The position numbers and the translations under genes are program-made. 64,000 nt of DNA from Chryseobacterium gleum (lineage in GTDB: Bacteria > Bacteroidota > Bacteroidia > Flavobacteriales_D > Crocinitomicaceae), in NCBI GenBank assembly GCA_945888625.1, contig CAMDAH010000003.1, positions 124,001 through 188,000 of the forward strand, in the 5' to 3' direction. This document shows, one piece after another, positions 25,448 to 33,836 of the stretch. Within the stretch, counting starts at the first letter, position 1. The number at the start of each line of letters is the position of its first letter. The notes under the pieces were generated by a model. That model ran no database searches. It saw only the letters and a program-made list of their open reading frames with translations, and was not told the origin of the DNA.

Positions 25448-28276
25448 TTAGCGTGTCAAAACCACTTTCTGCACATGAACAACATTTTCTAACAAAGATA
25501 TGGCATAAACCATGTAAACACCGTTAGCCAAATCACTTAAGTCCATACTCATTGTTTTGCCCGCCATTTTCTGTTGATTTAACACTTGGCCTGAAAGTGA
25601 AACTACCTGAATTTGAATTTCTTCGTTGCTGTTGGAAGAGATGTAAAGCATGCCGTTACTTGGATTTGGATACATATTTATAGCAACACTGTTTAACGCA
25701 TCCAATGAGGCATTTGACGTCTCGATAATTACACAATAATCTTCTGTTTCACCGGATTGATAGGTCCCGCAATTCGAAGGCAATGCAGCAGATCCGAATC
25801 CTTGATAGGCCATGAGCGCGCGTATTCTTGACAGCCCTGCTTGTGCCGTCACCGGTACAGTAAATGTAGAACTTAATGCACCTACACTTGCTGTACCTTG
25901 ATCATATACCAATTCATTTACTTCAAATTGACCATTTTGATTAGCATCTAACCAAATTCTAGTATACTCAGGAAGCGGTTGTCCAGCAAAACCCGGCGTC
26001 ATTACAAAGGGATACGTTGATCCTGTCGATAACACTACATTAGTTTCAATTGGACCTTCATAACCGTTGTTGTTTCCTGTAGTAATCAATTCGCCCGACA
26101 AATTCATGGACTGAATCCATTCATTTTGGCGACCTAGGAAGCCCACCACTGTTTCGTTATTTTGTAGCGCTGTCAACAAAGCAGCTCCTTGCGCCTGACT
26201 AATCATTACAACTGGTATGGTTACGTTTGCCGATTCAGCAGAAGCGCCGAGTGTAGCCGGAACAGCTGCTTGGTTATTGATGATGATTATGGCTGTTGCA
26301 CCAGCATTCTGAGCAGCCATTGCTTTTGCTGAGAAATTACATGTTCCACGAACAGCTACAGCAATATTGCCGGAAATAGCAGCATTATTCGTTAAAACAT
26401 TACAACCTAACTCAGGTGTGGCTGAGCCGTCATTTACCAAAACCATGTTGCCATAAGCATAACCATTGTCGAGCGATCCACCCCATCCATCGGTTAACGT
26501 GTAGTTGGTGATTGTTGTTGTTAAATTTGATGGAGCATGAATCGAAAATCGAGTAGATGGGTCTTCATTTGTGTTGATAGGACAGAATTCCAAATCGATA
26601 CAAGCGCCACAACCTCTAGTGCGAAAAGTTAAAACTTGTGAGTTATTGCTAATTTGTTGTGGACAGATAGCATTTAAATAATACTCGTATGTGGTACACG
26701 GTAACAAACCAGTCAAATTGACAGGGCTTGATGAAGTTGAAATTTCTGTCCAATTCGTAGCGCCCTCTATTCTATAATAAAAAGTGTACGACGTGGCAGC
26801 ATTGACCAAATTAAAGTTCACGCTGGCACTTGTCTCAATTACATTAACAGCACTAAGTTGCGCAGGAGTGGAACAACTGTTACACGTCTCGAACATTAAA
26901 GTATCCATTGCGTTTTTCGCATTAATTCTGCCCCCAGTTACAAAGAAATTTGCCAATTGAGGCTTTTGGTCAACACCCATCATCATGGCATTCAATACTA
27001 AGTCTGCACCTTGTTGTGGATTCCCCATAACGGTATTCATAAAGCTCTCACAGGGAATAGCGTATAACAACGCAATTAGTCCTGCCGTTAAAGGACTAGC
27101 AAAAGATGTTCCTGTAGTAGTTGTGTAGGCATTTCCATTGGCAGTTGTGCGCACATTTATACCTGGTGCAGCAAATTTAATTGTTGTTAAACCATAGCCC
27201 CCTGCAAAGTTGTCGTTTCTATCTGATCGACCAACACCAACCATGTAAGGGCTTGGGCAAGCTGTTGGCATATCACCGGAAACGTCTACATTTAAATTGC
27301 TATTCGTTGTTGCACCACAATTTAAAATACCATGAACACCTAAGGTGTCATAAAAACCACACCAGATAGGAAAATTGTTGGGGTTTGCTCCATCAATTCC
27401 CCATGAGGCATTCGTTGCAACCACAAATGCCCCTTGAGCACCATTGGTTTGATTGTAACGTTTTCGCAAAGTCAAAGGATAGTTGTAAGCCGCAACCACA
27501 CTCGCCTCTGTATTTATGTCGTATCCTCTAACATTTAACATTTTAACATTCCAATTAGCTCCAACTACACCCACGTTGTTGTTGCCGCGAGCACCAATCA
27601 TTCCTGCAACATTTGTCCCGTGACTAGTTGAACCTCCTGCCACTGCGCCAGTATTTGTTTGAACGTTCCATCCATTGATATCATCTATGTAACCGTTTCC
27701 ATCGTCATCGATACCATTGCCCGGAATTTCACCAGTGTTTACCCAATGGTTATCAATCAAATCGGTGTGCGTGAAATCTACACCCTCTAGAATGCATACC
27801 ACAATATCGTGACCCAAGGCATTGGTACCACCAGTTGTGATTTCCCATGCCTCATCCGAATCAATGTCGGCATCAAGAGTTCCATTACTTGAGCCATCGT
27901 TTAAGTGATGCCATTGTTGGTTAAACTGTGGATCATTTGGCACTTCACGCAATTCAACGTAGTGGTTGTTTTGTACTACTGTAATCCCAGGCAAAGTTCT
28001 TAATAGCTGCACAGCCTTCATTTGTTCAAGCACTTCATAATTGAACTCCACCAACCAAGCACGCATGAAAGGTGACAATTCTAGGGCAACACGAAATTCA
28101 TATTTCGGAGATAGAGATGTTAAAACTTTTTGTAAGTCCACATTTCGGTCGATTTGCACGATTAGTTCACCATGAACAAATGGTTCCTCCTCCGGTCCGC
28201 GCATTTGTCCATAGAGAGACGATGAAATTAATATGCTTAGCAACAGCGAATAACAAAGTTTGTACAAAACAGGCAT
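25448..28276 (-). CDS. T9SS-exported subtilase-like (S8) protein with atypical catalytic Asp region
   Basis: 942 residues. Signal peptide 1-23; inhibitor-like region 30-110; S8 domain about 150-455 with His219 (SHGTNVAG), oxyanion candidate Asn325 and Ser391 (GTSFASP). Where subtilases have the catalytic DTG/DSG, this reads CILEGVDFTH (161-170): the Asp is replaced by Glu164 or lost, depending on the alignment. Then come an FN3-like domain (about 465-555), a PA-like insert (RGTCNFSAKA), a GEVED domain (SRIRALMAY ... SGETEDYC) and a T9SS sorting domain (MYPNPSNGMLYIS to the end). It is secreted and surface-exposed, either a protease with a Glu variant triad or a binding protein. Confidence 0.85.
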   Translation of the reverse strand: MPVLYKLCYSLLLSILISSSLYGQMRGPEEEPFVHGELIVQIDRNVDLQKVLTSLSPKYEFRVALELSPFMRAWLVEFNYEVLEQMKAVQLLRTLPGITVVQNNHYVELREVPNDPQFNQQWHHLNDGSSNGTLDADIDSDEAWEITTGGTNALGHDIVVCILEGVDFTHTDLIDNHWVNTGEIPGNGIDDDGNGYIDDINGWNVQTNTGAVAGGSTSHGTNVAGMIGARGNNNVGVVGANWNVKMLNVRGYDINTEASVVAAYNYPLTLRKRYNQTNGAQGAFVVATNASWGIDGANPNNFPIWCGFYDTLGVHGILNCGATTNSNLNVDVSGDMPTACPSPYMVGVGRSDRNDNFAGGYGLTTIKFAAPGINVRTTANGNAYTTTTGTSFASPLTAGLIALLYAIPCESFMNTVMGNPQQGADLVLNAMMMGVDQKPQLANFFVTGGRINAKNAMDTLMFETCNSCSTPAQLSAVNVIETSASVNFNLVNAATSYTFYYRIEGATNWTEISTSSSPVNLTGLLPCTTYEYYLNAICPQQISNNSQVLTFRTRGCGACIDLEFCPINTNEDPSTRFSIHAPSNLTTTITNYTLTDGWGGSLDNGYAYGNMVLVNDGSATPELGCNVLTNNAAISGNIAVAVRGTCNFSAKAMAAQNAGATAIIIINNQAAVPATLGASAESANVTIPVVMISQAQGAALLTALQNNETVVGFLGRQNEWIQSMNLSGELITTGNNNGYEGPIETNVVLSTGSTYPFVMTPGFAGQPLPEYTRIWLDANQNGQFEVNELVYDQGTASVGALSSTFTVPVTAQAGLSRIRALMAYQGFGSAALPSNCGTYQSGETEDYCVIIETSNASLDALNSVAINMYPNPSNGMLYISSNSNEEIQIQVVSLSGQVLNQQKMAGKTMSMDLSDLANGVYMVYAISLLENVVHVQKVVLTR

Positions 28277-28309
28277 AATCTTAAGTTTGAATTCAATTAA
28301 TTAGATGTA

Positions 28310-28317
28310 CAAATATA
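28310..28317 (-). promoter_or_regulatory. -7 element (TATATTTG) of the subtilase-like gene
   Basis: Exact TAnnTTTG on the minus strand, 33 nt before the ATG at 28276. Confidence 0.5.
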
Positions 28318-28693
28318 GTGACTAAGAAGTTTATACATTGTGCCGTTAACTTAAAAATAATCTCTTAGAATTCACGATATAAAATACATGTTGTACAGCA
28401 GTTTTTTGATTTTCGCATTTAACAATTTTGCTTTGTTAGCTTTGAAATAGATACTGTATCCAAATGTTTGAAAACAATAGAAAAGTTAGGAATCGATTAA
28501 ATTTTTTCACGATTTTTACTTTATAGTATGATACTTACCTAATCCAGACCACGGTTGATACAAAGCTAATATAATATATTTTTGATCCCATTCAATTACC
28601 AAACAGATTTTTGTTTATTCGCCGAGGCGAAGTGCTGTGGATTCAACTTTCATAAAATTTGTCATTTCCGTACCTCAATTCTCTTATCGTATG

Positions 28694-28701
28694 TACTTTT
28701 G
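28694..28701 (+). promoter_or_regulatory. -7 element (TACTTTTG) of lhgO
   Basis: Exact TAnnTTTG ending 14 nt before the ATG at 28716; the predicted leader is under 10 nt. Confidence 0.5.
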
Positions 28702-28715
28702 TCTAAACTTTCAAT

Positions 28716-29930
28716 ATGAAATTTGATATAGCAATTATTGGTGGAGGAATTGTTGGGGTAGCCACTTTCTATAAAGTACAAAAACAAAATCCTACGCTGC
28801 TAATTGCGCTATTTGAAAAGGAGGAAATTCTAGCTGATCATCAAACAGGTCACAACTCGGGAGTGCTTCATTCGGGTTTGTATTACAAGCCGGGATCACT
28901 AAAAGCGAAAAACTGTATCGAGGGTAGAAAAGAATTGGTTGAATTTGCCAAGGAGCATGGAATACCACACGATGTTTGTGGAAAGGTGGTCGTTGCAACG
29001 CATGAAAGTGAGCTCGCTAACATGGAACGAATCTACCAAACTGGACTTGAAAATAAAATTGAGGGACTTAAAAAAATTAGTGCTGAAGAAGTGAAGGAAA
29101 TTGAACCTTTTGTTGAATCTATTGGTGGACTTTGGGTTCCTTGTACGGGTATCATCGATTTTCGAGCGGCTACCCAAAAAATGGTTGAATTGGCCCTCGC
29201 GATTAATCCTTTGAGTGCTGTTTTTCTTGGTCACGAGGTGCAATCGATTACAAAAAATGAAAAGGGAAGTACATTAGAAACCAATAAAGGAGCATTCGAG
29301 TCAGTTTACTTGGTGTTTTGTGCCGGTCTTCAAGCGGATCGTTTAGCCAGAAAAGACGGTGTAAAACTAAAAGAACAAGTGGTTGGATTTAGAGGTGACT
29401 ATTATGAACTTACGCATGAAGCCAGTCATAAGGTGAAAAATTTAATTTATCCTGTCCCTAATCCTGATTTTCCTTTTCTAGGTGTTCATTTTACAAGAAT
29501 GACGGATGGCGAAATTGAATGTGGTCCTAATGCCGTTTTTACGTTTAAACGCGAAGGTTATGGAAAAACTGATTTTTCTTTTCGAGATACCTGGGATGCA
29601 TTAACGTACAAGGGGACATGGAAATTATTTTTTAAAAACATGGCCTTTGGCATCAATGAATACCGTCGTGCCTTTTCCAAAAAGCTATTTTTAAAGACGC
29701 TTCAACGAATTATTCCAAGTTTAACGATGGACGATATTAAACCTGGTAGAGCAGGTGTTCGAGCCTTACTTTTGGCACAAGATGGTGATACAAAAGATGA
29801 TTTTAGAATTGAATACCATGGGAATTCGATTCATGTTTTAAATGCACCTTCTCCCGCCGCTACTGCCAGTTTAGCGATTGGAGAATACATCGCGAATGAA
29901 GCGAACCTTCACTTTAAGCTAAGAGATTAA
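28716..29930 (+). CDS. lhgO: L-2-hydroxyglutarate oxidase
   Basis: 404 residues, the normal LhgO length. The dinucleotide-binding motif is IIGGGIVG (7-14); the family block HNSGVLHSGLYYKPGSLKAKNC follows near residue 47, and the C-terminus has KPGRAGVRALLLAQDG and INVLNAPSPAATAS-type FAD-binding segments. It oxidises L-2-hydroxyglutarate to 2-oxoglutarate with FAD and feeds electrons to the membrane quinone pool. It is monocistronic by appearance. Its last roughly 50 codons occur again in a diverged form at 31303-31458, beyond the acyltransferase gene. Confidence 0.92.
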   Translation: MKFDIAIIGGGIVGVATFYKVQKQNPTLLIALFEKEEILADHQTGHNSGVLHSGLYYKPGSLKAKNCIEGRKELVEFAKEHGIPHDVCGKVVVATHESELANMERIYQTGLENKIEGLKKISAEEVKEIEPFVESIGGLWVPCTGIIDFRAATQKMVELALAINPLSAVFLGHEVQSITKNEKGSTLETNKGAFESVYLVFCAGLQADRLARKDGVKLKEQVVGFRGDYYELTHEASHKVKNLIYPVPNPDFPFLGVHFTRMTDGEIECGPNAVFTFKREGYGKTDFSFRDTWDALTYKGTWKLFFKNMAFGINEYRRAFSKKLFLKTLQRIIPSLTMDDIKPGRAGVRALLLAQDGDTKDDFRIEYHGNSIHVLNAPSPAATASLAIGEYIANEANLHFKLRD

Positions 29931-30053
29931 TAAAGTTGATTTATTTCTTTAATTTTGAATTTGTATGATCGCTTTCATACCACTAAACCTTTTTGTCATG
30001 ATTTTAACTAAAAATACATGCCAAAAAGGGAACTGTTTGATGTTTTTTTTTTT

Positions 30054-30101
30054 CGCTGGAATACATCCAGCGTTAAAAATAGTTAACCCCCTTGGGGTTA
30101 A
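30054..30101. other. Two perfect hairpins in tandem, function unknown
   Basis: CGCTGGA-ATACA-TCCAGCG (30054-30072, preceded by twelve Ts) and TTAACCCC-CTT-GGGGTTAA (30083-30101) lie 10 nt apart in the 264-nt gap between lhgO and the acyltransferase. Neither is followed by a U-run on the plus strand, so they are not classical intrinsic terminators there. They could stabilise the lhgO mRNA end or belong to a small RNA. Confidence 0.4.
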
Positions 30102-30194
30102 TTAATAGTATCGTTGTAAAATTACGATAAGTCATTTTTAAAATATTATTTAGTTTGAATGCTCTTTTAATTAACATAATTCGCTAATGATCTC

Positions 30195-31295
30195 ATGATA
30201 AAAAGAGAACATTTTCAGTCCATAGACGCACTTCGTTTTTTTGCTTTCCTAAAAGTTTATTTACTCCATATCCCTTTAGACGCCAAGTTTCCTAACTTTT
30301 CATTAATTAAGTCTGGGGGAGGAATAGGGGTGTCGTTTTTCTTTGTGCTAAGCGGTTTTTTAATTTCCTATTTACTTTTTTTGGAAAAAGCCAATGCAAA
30401 TCGGATTGATTTACTGAATTTTTACAAACGAAGAGCATTCCGAATTTGGCCCTTATTCTTTCTAATGGTGCTTGTAGTGTTTCTTCTTCCTTTTGATTTA
30501 AAGCAAGATTTAGGCCTTCATATGGTCGGGGGAGGGTATGATTTTGACTGGAGATTTTCATTTACTTTTTTAGAAAACTATAAAATGATTGCCATGGATC
30601 AATTTCCCAAAACTACACCGCTTTCCGTGTTTTGGTCGCTATGTATTGAGGAACATTTTTATATCGTTTGGGGAATATTGTTCTTTTTTCTATCATCAAA
30701 GAATGTGTTTAGAATGTTGCTATTTAGTGTGGTTATCGCTTGGATTTCGCGGGCTTATGAAAGTTTTTATTCTACAAATTTAATCATTGAAACTAACGAT
30801 CTATTTACGAATTTAGACTATTTTTCTTGCGGTGGGATCTTAGCCTATGTCTTTGTTTTTTACAATATCAAGCTAACTTCAGTGCTACAAAAAATCGGAA
30901 AGTGGAAGCTAAAGCTTTGTTTATCAGTTCTTGTTTTGCTGCTTATTTTTCACAATCAATTGATTCCAGAACTAACTGGGTTTTCTTTCATTTTTAAACC
31001 AACGATAATTGCAGTAGTATTTACGCTTATTATTTGCTTATTTATTTCTGCTGAATCAGGAATAGTGATAAAAAGCAAGTTACTGAATTATTTAGGTGTC
31101 CGAAGTTATGGATTATATGTATTTCATATTATTGCCATTCACATGTTGTATCAATATTATTTGTTGCATCATATTAAAATAGATACCTCCTTATCCCTTA
31201 TTATTTTTATGCTTATCTCCTTTTCGATAACTGTTTTGGTCGCTATGTTTTCGTATCGCTATTTCGAAAAACCTATTTTAAGGTTAAGACGGTAG
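30195..31295 (+). CDS. Membrane acyltransferase (acyltransferase 3 family)
   Basis: 366 residues with about ten hydrophobic segments. The family start is visible (FQSIDALRFFAFLKVYLLH), followed by FFVLSGFLISYL, FYKRRAFRIWPLFF (the conserved Arg) and FWSLCIEEHFYIVW. Such enzymes transfer acetyl or other acyl groups to surface glycans or lipids from the cytoplasmic side. The substrate is unknown and no glycan operon surrounds it. It lies between lhgO and a second partial copy of the lhgO 3' end, which suggests it arrived in an insertion or duplication event. Confidence 0.87.
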   Translation: MIKREHFQSIDALRFFAFLKVYLLHIPLDAKFPNFSLIKSGGGIGVSFFFVLSGFLISYLLFLEKANANRIDLLNFYKRRAFRIWPLFFLMVLVVFLLPFDLKQDLGLHMVGGGYDFDWRFSFTFLENYKMIAMDQFPKTTPLSVFWSLCIEEHFYIVWGILFFFLSSKNVFRMLLFSVVIAWISRAYESFYSTNLIIETNDLFTNLDYFSCGGILAYVFVFYNIKLTSVLQKIGKWKLKLCLSVLVLLLIFHNQLIPELTGFSFIFKPTIIAVVFTLIICLFISAESGIVIKSKLLNYLGVRSYGLYVFHIIAIHMLYQYYLLHHIKIDTSLSLIIFMLISFSITVLVAMFSYRYFEKPILRLRR

Positions 31296-31302
31296 AGGCT
31301 TA

Positions 31303-31458
31303 TTAGCAAAAAAAAGCGATTCGCATTACGATTTTAGAATTGAATATCATGGGAATTCTATTAATGTGTTAAATGCGTCGTCTCCAGCTACCGCTTGTCT
31401 AGCGATTGGAGAGTACATAGCGAATGAAGCGAACCTACACTTTAAGCTAAGGGATTAA
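31303..31458 (+). pseudogene. Remnant: duplicated 3' end of lhgO
   Basis: Fifty-one codons plus TAA align with the last 50 or so codons of lhgO: DFRIEYHGNSINVLNA here against DFRIEYHGNSIHVLNA, and both end AIGEYIANEANLHFKLRD. One codon is missing (PATAC against PAATAS) and about one base in six differs, so the copy is old, but the frame is intact. No start codon or FAD domain is present. The stop overlaps the stop of the convergent MscS gene. Confidence 0.9.
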
Positions 31459-31937
31459 TCTTTGATTATCAAAGTTTTTTGCAAAGCGACAGAAGTCGGT
31501 ATGGTGACTAACTCGTCTGCATCTGTTTTTATATAAAGAAAGTAGAAGGAGATGTCTATCAATTTCCCTTCGACTTCATATTCTTTATCTAAAACCCGAA
31601 TTCGTTGACCAATTTTAACAGGATGGTTAAAGAATAAGATTAAGCTGGATGTAATGTTTGATAAAATCGACCATTGCGCAAAAAAAGCAATGCCAAGTAC
31701 CGTTATTAATGAGGTGATAAACACCATTAATTGAGAACGATCAATGTTCCAGATCGCTGCTAATCCTATTACCATAAAGATTAATGAAAACAAATTGATG
31801 ATGCGCATGGTGATTTTTTTACGCTTTAAATCATTTTCTAAGCGAACTAATATGCGATTAACAGCTTTCCCTGCAAATAACTTGACTATAATTACGAAAG
31901 CAATTAAAATAGCTGTATGAATATATTGATTAGTCAT
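31455..31937 (-). CDS. Short MscS-type mechanosensitive channel protein
   Basis: 160 residues from ATG 31937, which overlaps the mazG stop (ATGA). There are three hydrophobic segments (about 5-23, 46-66, 70-100). The pore-helix and beta-domain start SNITSSLILFFNHPVKIGQRIRV matches MscS, and IPTSVALQKTLI closes the beta domain. The C-terminal alpha/beta cage domain is absent, giving a minimal channel seen in some Bacteroidota. It probably senses membrane tension during hypo-osmotic shock; it may have lost normal gating. Confidence 0.8.
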   Translation of the reverse strand: MTNQYIHTAILIAFVIIVKLFAGKAVNRILVRLENDLKRKKITMRIINLFSLIFMVIGLAAIWNIDRSQLMVFITSLITVLGIAFFAQWSILSNITSSLILFFNHPVKIGQRIRVLDKEYEVEGKLIDISFYFLYIKTDADELVTIPTSVALQKTLIIKD

Positions 31938-32716
31938 AATTGAGGTTTTGATTGAATTGAATTTTTGGCTTTTTCCCAATAAAGATCCATCTCAGCGAGG
32001 TTCATCTCTTGGATTTCTTGCTGATCATCTTGAATTAATTTTTCCATTAATTGAAAACGATTGATAAATTTGGCATTGGTTTTTGCTAAAGCACTTTCTG
32101 GTGAAACGCCAATGTATCGCGCATAATTTACCAAGGAAAATAAGACATCCCCAAATTCGGCTTCTTTTTCGTCAGAATCTAAGCTTACCTCTGCTTGCAA
32201 TTCTTCCAGTTCTTCTTGTACTTTTTTCCAAACGTCTTTTTTATCCGACCATTCAAATCCAATTCCCTTTACTTTTTCTTGAATTCTTGTGGCTTTCACA
32301 AGTGATGGGAGCGAGGAGGGGACGCCTTCCAATACAGATTTCCTTCCTTCTTTTAATTTTAGTTTCTCCCAATTTGCCTTCACTTCGTCCTCATCTTGAA
32401 CAATTGTATCGCTGTAAATGTGTGGATGTCTATGAATTAATTTCTCACAAATGGAATTCAATACGGAGGTAACATCGAACGCTCCGGTTTCACTGCCAAG
32501 TTTACAGTAAAAAACCAAGTGTAAAAACAAATCGCCAATTTCACCTTTGATTTCATTCATTTCACCCGAAGTAATTGCATCTGCTAATTCATACGTTTCC
32601 TCGATGGTTAAATTTCGTAGTGATTCAAAGGTTTGTTTTTGATCCCATGGACATTTCTCCCGAAGTTCATCCATTATGATCAGTAGGCGCTCAAAAGCTT
32701 TTAGTCTAGCATCCAT
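31934..32716 (-). CDS. mazG: Nucleoside triphosphate pyrophosphohydrolase
   Basis: 260 residues with two MazG repeats. The first has CPWDQKQTFESL (22-33), the metal-binding EETYELADAI (39-48) and EIGDLFLHLV (59-68); the second has EEELEELQAEV-type helices and FGDVLFSLVNYARY. It hydrolyses NTPs to NMP and pyrophosphate, cleaning the nucleotide pool. The next gene, a short MscS protein, is translationally coupled. A TAATTTTG box lies 6 nt before the ATG, back to back with the pagL-like promoter. Confidence 0.92.
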   Translation of the reverse strand: MDARLKAFERLLIIMDELREKCPWDQKQTFESLRNLTIEETYELADAITSGEMNEIKGEIGDLFLHLVFYCKLGSETGAFDVTSVLNSICEKLIHRHPHIYSDTIVQDEDEVKANWEKLKLKEGRKSVLEGVPSSLPSLVKATRIQEKVKGIGFEWSDKKDVWKKVQEELEELQAEVSLDSDEKEAEFGDVLFSLVNYARYIGVSPESALAKTNAKFINRFQLMEKLIQDDQQEIQEMNLAEMDLYWEKAKNSIQSKPQL

Positions 32717-32722
32717 ATTTTA

Positions 32723-32753
32723 CAAAATTATCTAAATTCATTGATTAACTTTG
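32723..32753. promoter_or_regulatory. Back-to-back -7 elements of mazG (minus) and the PagL-like gene (plus)
   Basis: TAATTTTG on the minus strand (32723-32730) ends 6 nt before the mazG ATG, and TAACTTTG on the plus strand (32746-32753) ends 6 nt before the PagL-like ATG at 32760. Both match TAnnTTTG exactly within a 43-bp gap, so the polymerase footprints overlap and the two promoters should exclude each other. Confidence 0.55.
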
Positions 32754-32759
32754 TTTAAT

Positions 32760-33836
32760 ATGCGAAAGATATTCACGTCGTTTCTAGTATTATTTTTTGT
32801 CAGTTCGTTACACGGACAAACGAATGACATGGGCTTTGAATTTAGGCAAAAAATTGGCTTTTTAGCGGCACATCGTGGTGTTATGGCCCATTTACCGGAA
32901 GAAACGGCAAAAGCCTTTGAATTGACCTATTTCCTTCATACAAAAGGAAGTAAATTGTGGCATGTTAAATACCGATATCCAACCATTGGCAGCACACTTT
33001 TTATTGGTTCGGTTGGAAATAAAGAACTTTTAGGAAATTATGTTGGATTGTATGGCTTTTCAGAATTACCGATGATAAAGTACAAAAACTATGAAATGGC
33101 GTTTCGAATAGCATGTGGTTTAGGCTATACCAATAAAATTTACGATCCGATCAATAATCCTAAAAATGTCGCGGTAAGCACGCACATTAATGCCATGATG
33201 AATTTTGCGGTGAAAAGTACTTACCGAATAAAAAGCCATTCCGTTACACTGGGGCTAGACCTAACGCATTTTAGTAACGGGGCCATTAAGGTGCCAAATT
33301 ATGGCATCAATATGCCCTATCTTTCATTGGGATATGCGTATGTTTTTCGTAAAGCAAAACCTATCGAGCCAACGGAAATTAAATTCCAAAAACGTATAGA
33401 GCTTAGTGCAATGGGAATTTATTCCATGAAAGAATTGATGCCAATCGGTGGAAAAAAGTACCCGGTTTATGCAATCAATATTGCTGCACGCCGATTTTTT
33501 AATCAAAAAGCTGGAATGGAAGTAGATTTGGATATCATTTCCAAACAAGCAATTATGGCTTATTTGCCCTACACGCAGAAAACACAATTGTCGATTATTC
33601 AAGTAGGATTGTATGCCGCCTATTTGGTTCCTTTCGATAAATTTCATTTCGTTTTTGGAATGGGGACTTATCTTCGTGATAAATACAAACCAGAAGATTT
33701 TTTGTATCATCGAATCGGTTGTCGCTATCAATTTCGGAACGGCTTAATTGCTAATTTTAGTCTTAAAACGCATTTTGCAAGGGCAGATTATTTTGAGTTT
33801 GGACTTGGTTATACGTTTAAAACATGGAAAAAATAA
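32760..33836 (+). CDS. Acyloxyacyl hydrolase / lipid A 3-O-deacylase (PagL-like) outer-membrane protein
   Basis: 358 residues from the ATG at 32760; a TTG three codons upstream is rejected because it overlaps the promoter box. The signal peptide ends LHGQ (17-20). The catalytic pattern THFSNGA with His170 and Ser172, followed by VPNYGIN, matches PagL, where His and Ser two residues apart act with a Glu. The C-terminus alternates like a beta-barrel and ends FKTWKK. It should trim a fatty acyl chain from lipid A in the outer membrane. Bacteroidota members are about twice the length of Salmonella PagL. The next gene overlaps by 13 nt. Confidence 0.78.
   Translation: MRKIFTSFLVLFFVSSLHGQTNDMGFEFRQKIGFLAAHRGVMAHLPEETAKAFELTYFLHTKGSKLWHVKYRYPTIGSTLFIGSVGNKELLGNYVGLYGFSELPMIKYKNYEMAFRIACGLGYTNKIYDPINNPKNVAVSTHINAMMNFAVKSTYRIKSHSVTLGLDLTHFSNGAIKVPNYGINMPYLSLGYAYVFRKAKPIEPTEIKFQKRIELSAMGIYSMKELMPIGGKKYPVYAINIAARRFFNQKAGMEVDLDIISKQAIMAYLPYTQKTQLSIIQVGLYAAYLVPFDKFHFVFGMGTYLRDKYKPEDFLYHRIGCRYQFRNGLIANFSLKTHFARADYFEFGLGYTFKTWKK

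Larger units (their letters stand above)
28277..28715. other. 439-bp intergenic region between two divergent genes
   Basis: No coding sequence is seen. It holds the subtilase promoter box (28310-28317), a small hairpin TTCGCC-GA-GGCGAA (28618-28631) that resembles REP palindromes, and the lhgO -7 box (28694-28701). The rest is AT-rich and featureless to my eye. Confidence 0.6.
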
